Origin: Vibrio lentus
GTDB taxonomy: Bacteria > Pseudomonadota > Gammaproteobacteria > Enterobacterales > Vibrionaceae
Assembly (NCBI RefSeq): GCF_030409755.1
Contig: NZ_JAUFQE010000002.1
Location: forward strand, 2,480,001 to 2,544,000
Length of the DNA stretch: 64,000 nucleotides
Direction of reading: 5' to 3'
Numbering within the stretch: the first letter of the stretch is position 1; each line of letters starts with the position of its first letter. Shown piece by piece: positions 59,239-64,000 of this stretch. Below the pieces are notes generated by a model. The model was not told the DNA's origin. It ran no database searches and saw only the letters and a list, made by a program, of their open reading frames with translations. The position numbers and the translations under genes are program-made.

Positions 59239-59272
59239 TGAAACCTTGGTGCCCAAAATTCACCAAGGTTTC
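59239..59272 (-). terminator. Intrinsic terminator after tpx
   Basis: TGAAACCTTGGTG-loop-CACCAAGGTTTCA, followed by TTATTTTA on the minus strand. Confidence 0.82.
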
Positions 59273-59281
59273 AAATCATCA

Positions 59282-59788
59282 TTAAGCCTTTAAAGCTTCA
59301 ATGATAGCGCTGTAGTTTGGCTCTTCAGTCACTTCAGCAACCAATTCACTGTGTACAACAACATTGTTTGTATCCAGCAAAATAATTGCGCGAGCTGACA
59401 AACCAGACAGAGCATGCTCTTCAAATTGAGTACCAAATGCTTTTAATAGCTCTGGGTTCTTGAATACTGATAGCTGCTCAACGCCTGTCACTGCTTCTTT
59501 CTCCTGGAAGCGAGCAAGTGCGAATGGCAGGTCTGTTGAAACTGTGTAGATATCTACAGAATCTGATTTCAGTTCCGACAACTCAGAGATCGCCTTAGTG
59601 CTGCTTGAGCATACTGGCGTATCAACACTTGGGAACAAGTAAATCAGTTTAAACTCAGCCGTTTTGTCTGAGATAGTTAACGGAGCTAGCGATACTGTTG
59701 TCATCGAAGGTGTTGTCAGTACTTCGCCCTTTAGTGGGAAATCACCCGCTAGTGCAATCTTGTCGCCTAAAAATGTAACTGTATTCAT
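59282..59788 (-). CDS. tpx: Thiol peroxidase (Tpx family) without resolving cysteine
   Basis: A 168-aa peroxiredoxin of the Tpx class, reducing hydroperoxides. The active site PSVDTPVC has peroxidatic Cys60 and Thr57, with Arg133 (SARAIILL) conserved. The position of the resolving Cys (E. coli Cys95 in SRFCGAEG) is Gln95 (ARFQEKEA), and Cys60 is the only cysteine in the protein. It therefore cannot form the usual internal disulfide and would need an external thiol. Sequence is divergent from typical vibrio Tpx, so it may be a second, acquired copy. It has its own terminator. Confidence 0.9.
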   Translation of the reverse strand: MNTVTFLGDKIALAGDFPLKGEVLTTPSMTTVSLAPLTISDKTAEFKLIYLFPSVDTPVCSSSTKAISELSELKSDSVDIYTVSTDLPFALARFQEKEAVTGVEQLSVFKNPELLKAFGTQFEEHALSGLSARAIILLDTNNVVVHSELVAEVTEEPNYSAIIEALKA

Positions 59789-59958
59789 TATTTCTTCCTT
59801 TCAATGTAATTATAATATTGCCGACCTAGCTGACTGTGTTGCCTTTATCTAAAGACATTCAAATCAAACATGAACATCTTTAATTTATATTTCACTTAGA
59901 GATTGAACCTCAAGTGTCAGCGTAAGTGCCTGACAATCTTAAAATTCAAATCCAACGC

Positions 59959-60237
59959 TTAGACAATCTCAATTACTTTTCTAATTGAAGTTAGGATAGG
60001 AACGGCATCATCAAAACCAACAGAAAGTGAAAAATCGATCTCTTCATCGATATATTGTTGTGCAACCTTTACTAAGGTCACCTTATCGCCTTGCTCAAGG
60101 CTTTTATCAGTGTCGGTAAAAATCTTTATTAAAGACTTAACGACATCCAATTGAAAAGACTCAACGGAGGTCACTTCTTTATACTCTTCCAACAGGGTCT
60201 TCACTGATTCCGAGTTTTTCTGTTTAATTTCGGGCAT
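59959..60237 (-). CDS. Unknown small protein, 92 aa
   Basis: Not recognised. It is acidic, cysteine-free, and predicted mostly helical (KTLLEEYKEVTSVESFQLDVVKSLIKIF, in part), with no signal or membrane segment, so probably cytosolic. Divergent from the ToxR-like gene with 179 bp between starts, and 170 bp upstream of tpx on the same strand; it may share regulation with either. Codon use looks chromosomal. The ORF is clean and starts MPEIKQ, but coding status rests only on length and composition. Confidence 0.55.
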   Translation of the reverse strand: MPEIKQKNSESVKTLLEEYKEVTSVESFQLDVVKSLIKIFTDTDKSLEQGDKVTLVKVAQQYIDEEIDFSLSVGFDDAVPILTSIRKVIEIV

Positions 60238-60348
60238 CCTATTTACCTATAAAACAACGATTAGTAATCGAGCTATCATCAAAACTCGTGGCGGCATAAC
60301 GTTAGCAACCACCTTTGGCTTTCGCTACAAACCATTGCCAAACAAAAA

Positions 60349-60385
60349 TATAACCAGATAACTAAATGTAATTTTTATATAACCA
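60349..60385 (+). promoter_or_regulatory. Direct repeat TATAACCA in the divergent promoter region
   Basis: Two copies of TATAACCA (60349-60356 and 60378-60385), start-to-start 29 bp, just upstream of the ToxR-like gene. Possible operator pair; the AT-rich context weakens the case. Confidence 0.3.
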
Positions 60386-60416
60386 ATGACGTTTTACAGT
60401 TACAGACTGGCCTCCT

Positions 60417-61421
60417 ATGCTTAAAGTACCGCCCGCAAAATCCAACATGAAAACGTCATACAAGCCCATGAATCACAAAAGCAATATCACTGACCAAATC
60501 GTTATCAATAATAAAATGAGGACGATCACACAGACGCTATCTGATACCACGATCAGCATGCGCCCATTGCCGTTTAAGGTGCTTGTATATCTGTTAGAGC
60601 ACCAAGGTCAGTGCATATCTCGAGAGGAATTATTTGAAGAGTGTTGGCAGGGTGTATTAGTAACCGACCAGTCCCTGACCAACACCATTAGTTACATTAG
60701 AAAGGTCATCAAAAATTTAAACACTGATGAGTTAAAGCTCAAAACAATAAGCAAGAAAGGGTACTCACTTTCAGTCACCCAAAATAAGCAACCTCAAGCA
60801 TCAAGTACCCCGCAAACTAAAAACCGAGATGTGTTAGAAGCAATGCCTGAGAACGATATTTTAGGTGATGCATTAGGAGTTGGGGGTAAAGTAGATGTAG
60901 AAGCAGAAGCAGAAGCAGAAGCAGAAGCAGAAGCAGAAGCAGAGAGAAACACCTATCACCTACAACAGCCAATTAACGAAGAACAAGTTAACCCAAGATT
61001 CCCTCATCAATTTGCGATAAGTTTATGCGCTCTATGGTTTGGCATCATTCTGGTCGCCTATTACTTTATCCACTACAACAATGAACAAGCGCCATTCCTC
61101 AATAAAGAGAACTACCAACCCTATCAATTCGGCAGTGCGACGCTTTATCTCAGTGACGATTCACAGAAGGTATCTTCAACAGAAATGAAGGCCTATATAA
61201 ATGGATTGGAACTGGCACAATGCAATGTGAAAAGTATCTACATTCGAGTGAGTAATTCAGCATACAGAGACAACATTGCTTCGATGTATGCCTTTGTCTT
61301 TACCAACAATAGAAAAAGCCAAAACATATTTAAGCAGAAGCTAGATAACATCAATATCTATCACTCCATCATTACACCGTTACTGAACTCTTTTTACTGT
61401 AAGGGTAAGCCTCAAAAGTGA
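60417..61421 (+). CDS. ToxR-like membrane-bound winged-helix transcriptional regulator
   Basis: A 334-aa one-component regulator. The N-terminal OmpR/ToxR-type winged helix (about 26-120) includes LPFKVLVYLLEHQGQCISREEL (in part), SLTNTISYIRKVIK and ISKKGYSLSV. The cytoplasmic linker holds seven Glu-Ala pairs (162-175) encoded by a perfect 6-bp tandem repeat. One transmembrane helix (about 198-219) and a 115-aa periplasmic domain follow, with Cys269 and Cys328; ToxR also has two periplasmic cysteines at similar spacing. Start uncertain (Met1, Met11 or Met18); none has a clear ribosome-binding site. No ToxS-like gene directly follows. A 7-bp array starts after the stop. Confidence 0.85.
   Translation: MLKVPPAKSNMKTSYKPMNHKSNITDQIVINNKMRTITQTLSDTTISMRPLPFKVLVYLLEHQGQCISREELFEECWQGVLVTDQSLTNTISYIRKVIKNLNTDELKLKTISKKGYSLSVTQNKQPQASSTPQTKNRDVLEAMPENDILGDALGVGGKVDVEAEAEAEAEAEAEAERNTYHLQQPINEEQVNPRFPHQFAISLCALWFGIILVAYYFIHYNNEQAPFLNKENYQPYQFGSATLYLSDDSQKVSSTEMKAYINGLELAQCNVKSIYIRVSNSAYRDNIASMYAFVFTNNRKSQNIFKQKLDNINIYHSIITPLLNSFYCKGKPQK
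60900..60941 (+). repeat. In-frame 6-bp tandem repeat GAAGCA, 7 copies
   Basis: Seven perfect GAAGCA units encode (Glu-Ala)7 in the linker of the ToxR-like regulator. Changes in copy number keep the frame and would only alter linker length. Confidence 0.98.
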
Positions 61422-61462
61422 TTAGGGTTTAGGGTTTAGGGTTTAGGGTTTAGGGTTTAGGG
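61422..61462 (+). repeat. 7-bp tandem array, unit TTTAGGG, about 5.9 copies
   Basis: TTAGGG then five TTTAGGG units, beginning directly after the TGA stop of the ToxR-like gene. The unit equals the plant telomere repeat, surely by chance. Fourth heptamer array of the window. Confidence 0.97.
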
Positions 61463-61512
61463 GATGGAGAAGTGAAATCGCACGATACAACTCAAGGCTA
61501 AATCAGCCCCAA

Positions 61513-61545
61513 CAAAAAAGCCCCACATAAAATATGCGAGGCTTT
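61513..61545 (-). terminator. Intrinsic terminator after recA
   Basis: AAAGCCTCGCATA-ttt-TATGTGGGGCTTT followed by TTTGTTGG on the minus strand; two G-U pairs form only in this direction. Confidence 0.85.
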
Positions 61546-61598
61546 CTACTCTTTCAAAACGAATGTTTCTTTAAAACACCCGTTCTATAAACGTTAGC

Positions 61599-62639
61599 TT
61601 ATAGCTCTTCGTTTTCTTCTTCTTTCTCTGCGCCTTTCTCTTCAAGAACAGCAGGAGTCAGTAGCAATTCACGAAGCTTAGTGTCAAGTTCCAGAGCGAT
61701 CTCTGGGTTTTCACGTAGGTGCTTACAAGAGTTCGATTTACCTTGGCCGATCTTATCGCCTTTGTAGCTGTACCAAGCGCCCGCTTTCTCTACTAGCTTA
61801 TTCTTAACACCTAAATCGATAAGCTCACCTTCGCGGTTGAAGCCTTTTCCGTAAAGGATTTGAGTTTCAGCTTGTTTGAATGGTGCAGCAATCTTGTTCT
61901 TAACAACCTTGATACGAGTCTCGTTACCAACAACTTCATCACCATCTTTGATTGCACCAGTACGGCGAATATCAAGACGAACAGATGCGTAGAACTTAAG
62001 TGCATTACCACCTGTTGTTGTTTCTGGGTTACCGAACATTACACCAATTTTCATACGAATTTGGTTAATGAAGATAGCCATACAGTTAGACTGCTTAAGG
62101 TTACCTGTTAGCTTACGCATTGCTTGAGAAAGCATACGTGCTTGAAGACCCATGTGGCTATCGCCCATTTCGCCTTCGATCTCAGCTTTAGGTGTTAGTG
62201 CAGCAACCGAGTCAATAACAAGAACATCGATAGCACCTGAACGAGCCAGTGCATCACAGATTTCTAGAGCTTGTTCACCGGTATCTGGTTGAGACACAAG
62301 CAAAGCGTCGATATCAACACCAAGCTTTTGAGCGTAGATAGGGTCAAGTGCGTGTTCCGCATCAACGAATGCACACGTTTTGCCCACTTTTTGCGCCGCT
62401 GCAATAAGCTCAAGCGTTAGCGTTGTTTTACCTGATGATTCTGGACCGTAAACTTCCACGATACGCCCCATCGGTAGGCCACCAGCACCTAGTGCGATAT
62501 CTAGAGATAGAGAGCCTGTAGAAATAGTTTCTACGTCCATTGTACGGTTATCACCAAGACGCATGATCGAACCTTTACCAAATTGCTTTTCAATCTGACC
62601 AAGGGCTGCGGCTAACGCTTTTTGTTTATTCTCGTCCAT
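61599..62639 (-). CDS. recA: Recombinase RecA
   Basis: A 346-aa strand-exchange ATPase and LexA coprotease activator. Walker [10 protein letters not shown] (about 66-74), Walker [21 protein letters not shown] and loop L2 [19 protein letters not shown] are intact; the acidic C-terminal tail is Glu-rich ([14 protein letters not shown]). ATG 62639 (MDENKQKAL) has GGAG at 8 bp; the GTG four codons upstream overlaps that site. A LexA-controlled promoter is upstream. recX, its usual downstream partner, is missing. Confidence 0.98.
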   Translation of the reverse strand: MDENKQKALAAALGQIEKQFGKGSIMRLGDNRTMDVETISTGSLSLDIALGAGGLPMGRIVEVYGPESSGKTTLTLELIAAAQKVGKTCAFVDAEHALDPIYAQKLGVDIDALLVSQPDTGEQALEICDALARSGAIDVLVIDSVAALTPKAEIEGEMGDSHMGLQARMLSQAMRKLTGNLKQSNCMAIFINQIRMKIGVMFGNPETTTGGNALKFYASVRLDIRRTGAIKDGDEVVGNETRIKVVKNKIAAPFKQAETQILYGKGFNREGELIDLGVKNKLVEKAGAWYSYKGDKIGQGKSNSCKHLRENPEIALELDTKLRELLLTPAVLEEKGAEKEEENEEL

Positions 62640-62721
62640 TTCTATCTCCACATAATCGGTTGTCTCAACAAGCGACTTAGAATCTATTTCTAACCCACAA
62701 AGGGGTGACTAATTGGCTTTT

Positions 62722-62749
62722 ATTATACTGTTGATTCATACAGTGTCTA
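62722..62749 (-). promoter_or_regulatory. recA promoter
   Basis: Minus-strand TAGACA (62744-62749), 16-bp spacer and consensus TATAAT (62722-62727). The spacer is occupied exactly by the LexA box. Confidence 0.88.
62728..62743. promoter_or_regulatory. LexA (SOS) box of recA
   Basis: CTGTTGATTCATACAG matches CTGT-N8-ACAG perfectly and fills the spacer of the recA promoter, so LexA binding would block RNA polymerase. Confidence 0.95.
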
Positions 62750-62778
62750 TACCTGTATGAAAATAATTTGTACAAATG

Positions 62779-63273
62779 TTACTTGTCTTCCATTGATAGG
62801 TAATCATAAATAACTTGCAGGGCATGGTGCGTGGCTTGTTGGCGTACTTGTGATCTATCGCCTGTAAATACATGCGTTCCTACTTTGTTCCATCCATTTG
62901 TAGCCTTCCAAGCAAAACACACGGTCCCTACCGGCTTATCTTCCGTACCACCACCTGGGCCAGCAATGCCGCTGATCGATACAGAAATCGTGCCGTTTGA
63001 ATGTTGCAGCGCCCCGTGAGCCATTTCTATAACCACCGGCTCACTCACGGCACCAAATTCAACTAAGGTTTCAAGCTGAACACCAATCATCTCTTGTTTT
63101 GCTTCATTACTGTAGGTCACGAAAGCACGGTCAAACCAAGCCGAGCTACCAGCAATATCGGTTACCGCGCTAGCAACGCCACCGCCAGTGCAAGATTCAG
63201 CCGTCACTAATACATGTTTATGTTTCGCAAGTAAGTGTCCGAGTTTTTCACTAAGAGCTTGAGTCGTCTGCAT
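62779..63273 (-). CDS. pncC: Nicotinamide-nucleotide amidase (CinA C-terminal family)
   Basis: A 164-aa NMN deamidase for pyridine nucleotide recycling. [19 protein letters not shown] (about 27-45) and the catalytic [18 protein letters not shown] region are typical of stand-alone PncC. Lies between recA and the divergent mutS, the common order in gammaproteobacteria. Confidence 0.95.
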   Translation of the reverse strand: MQTTQALSEKLGHLLAKHKHVLVTAESCTGGGVASAVTDIAGSSAWFDRAFVTYSNEAKQEMIGVQLETLVEFGAVSEPVVIEMAHGALQHSNGTISVSISGIAGPGGGTEDKPVGTVCFAWKATNGWNKVGTHVFTGDRSQVRQQATHHALQVIYDYLSMEDK

Positions 63274-63396
63274 CTTTGGCTTCCCTTATCTAGATGTATA
63301 TCATTTGGATTTGCATCTTTTCGCATGTGTCGCTTTTCGCACGAAACGCTTTCACGTATCCTAAGCCGCAATAGAAATAAACGAAAGAAGTTAACT

Positions 63397-64000
63397 GTGA
63401 AAGCCGATCAAAAACATACTCCTATGATGCAGCAGTACCTAAAACTAAAAGCAGAAAATCCAGAAATTTTGCTGTTCTATCGCATGGGAGATTTCTACGA
63501 GCTTTTCTACGATGATGCTAAAAAAGCCTCTCAACTCCTCGATATTTCGCTAACCAAGCGTGGCTCTTCAAACGGTGAGCCTATTCCTATGGCTGGTGTT
63601 CCATACCACGCCGTTGAAGGTTACCTTGCGAAGTTAGTGCAGTTGGGCGAGTCCGTAGCGATTTGTGAGCAGATTGGTAATCCAGCAACTTCAAAGGGCC
63701 CGGTTGATCGCGCTGTCGTAAGAATTGTGACTCCGGGAACCGTAACCGACGAAGCATTGCTTTCTGAGCGTGTTGATAACCTGATTGCCTCCATTTATCA
63801 CCACAATGGTAAATTCGGCTACGCGACGCTTGATATTACTTCTGGCCGATTCCAGCTATGTGAGCCGGAAACCGAAGAAGCGATGGCGGCAGAGCTACAA
63901 AGAACGTCACCACGTGAGCTGCTATTCCCTGAAGATTTCGAACCCGTAAATTTGATGGCAAGTCGTAATGGCAATCGCCGTCGTCCAGTATGGGAATTTG
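63397..64000 (+). CDS. mutS: DNA mismatch repair protein MutS, 5' part (gene continues past window)
   Basis: The first 201 codons of Mut[36 protein letters not shown] (in part) holds the mismatch-contacting Phe33-x-Glu35 motif, and [21 protein letters not shown] is typical of domain I. GTG start with a weak AAGAAG upstream; no ATG in frame before the conserved region. The ATPase domain lies outside the window. Confidence 0.96.
   Translation, partial: MKADQKHTPMMQQYLKLKAENPEILLFYRMGDFYELFYDDAKKASQLLDISLTKRGSSNGEPIPMAGVPYHAVEGYLAKLVQLGESVAICEQIGNPATSKGPVDRAVVRIVTPGTVTDEALLSERVDNLIASIYHHNGKFGYATLDITSGRFQLCEPETEEAMAAELQRTSPRELLFPEDFEPVNLMASRNGNRRRPVWEF

Noticed and set aside
61422..61462. True telomeric DNA or eukaryotic contamination at TTTAGGG repeats
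   Set aside because: Six copies embedded between two bacterial genes, and three other heptamer arrays of different sequence show the same placement.

Overview
The window is a chromosomal segment of a marine Vibrio, probably of the Splendidus/Harveyi-like group. The evidence is a LuxR/HapR/SmcR-type quorum-sensing master regulator between hpt and lpdA, a LuxS gene, a Na+-pumping oxaloacetate decarboxylase operon, a pilABCD cluster next to nadC, a PlpD-type patatin, and many tRNA-Arg(ACG) copies between csrA and gshA. Gene order follows the gammaproteobacterial core over long stretches. No phage, integrase, insertion sequence or CRISPR array is visible.

Layout. 1-6.7 kb, minus strand: a patatin/outer-membrane barrel protein cut by the window edge, then mrcB and hrpB. 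6.75-12.8 kb, plus strand: sfsA, dksA, gluQRS, pcnB, folK, panB, panC (stringent response, RNA polyadenylation, folate and pantothenate synthesis). 12.9-18.2 kb: the yadGH ABC exporter, a SulP anion transporter divergent from a type II beta-carbonic anhydrase, and hpt. 18.5-26.6 kb: luxR, then the pyruvate dehydrogenase genes pdhR-aceE-aceF-lpdA with two PdhR-type operators upstream of pdhR. 26.9-34.7 kb: a frameshifted ampD, nadC, the type IV pilus genes pilA-pilB-pilC-pilD, then coaE, zapD and yacG. 35.1-41.2 kb: the rpsP-rimM-trmD-rplS operon, ffh, ypjD and corB. 41.2-51.8 kb, minus strand: gshA, a lipoprotein and luxS; an M16 peptidase with yqaA and an MDR oxidoreductase; oadGAB. 52.2-53.6 kb: eight tRNA-Arg(ACG) and two tRNA-Ser(GCT) genes in one minus-strand array with a strong promoter. 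54.1-58.4 kb: csrA, lysC, alaS. 58.6-61.4 kb: an accessory block of two unknown proteins, a thiol peroxidase lacking its resolving cysteine and a ToxR-like membrane regulator, lying where recX normally sits. 61.6-64 kb: recA with a perfect LexA box, pncC and the start of mutS.

The main unusual points are: (1) ampD is split by one extra base in a run of seven A; (2) four different 7-bp tandem arrays each follow the stop codon of a plus-strand gene (panC, luxR, yacG, the ToxR-like gene), three of them directly before that gene's terminator; (3) the accessory block between recA and alaS combines a ToxR-like sensor with a periplasmic Cys pair, a 1-Cys Tpx and a second membrane protein with an extracytoplasmic Cys pair; (4) the regulatory sites of pdhR, luxR, recA, dksA, oadG and the tRNA array can be read directly from the sequence.
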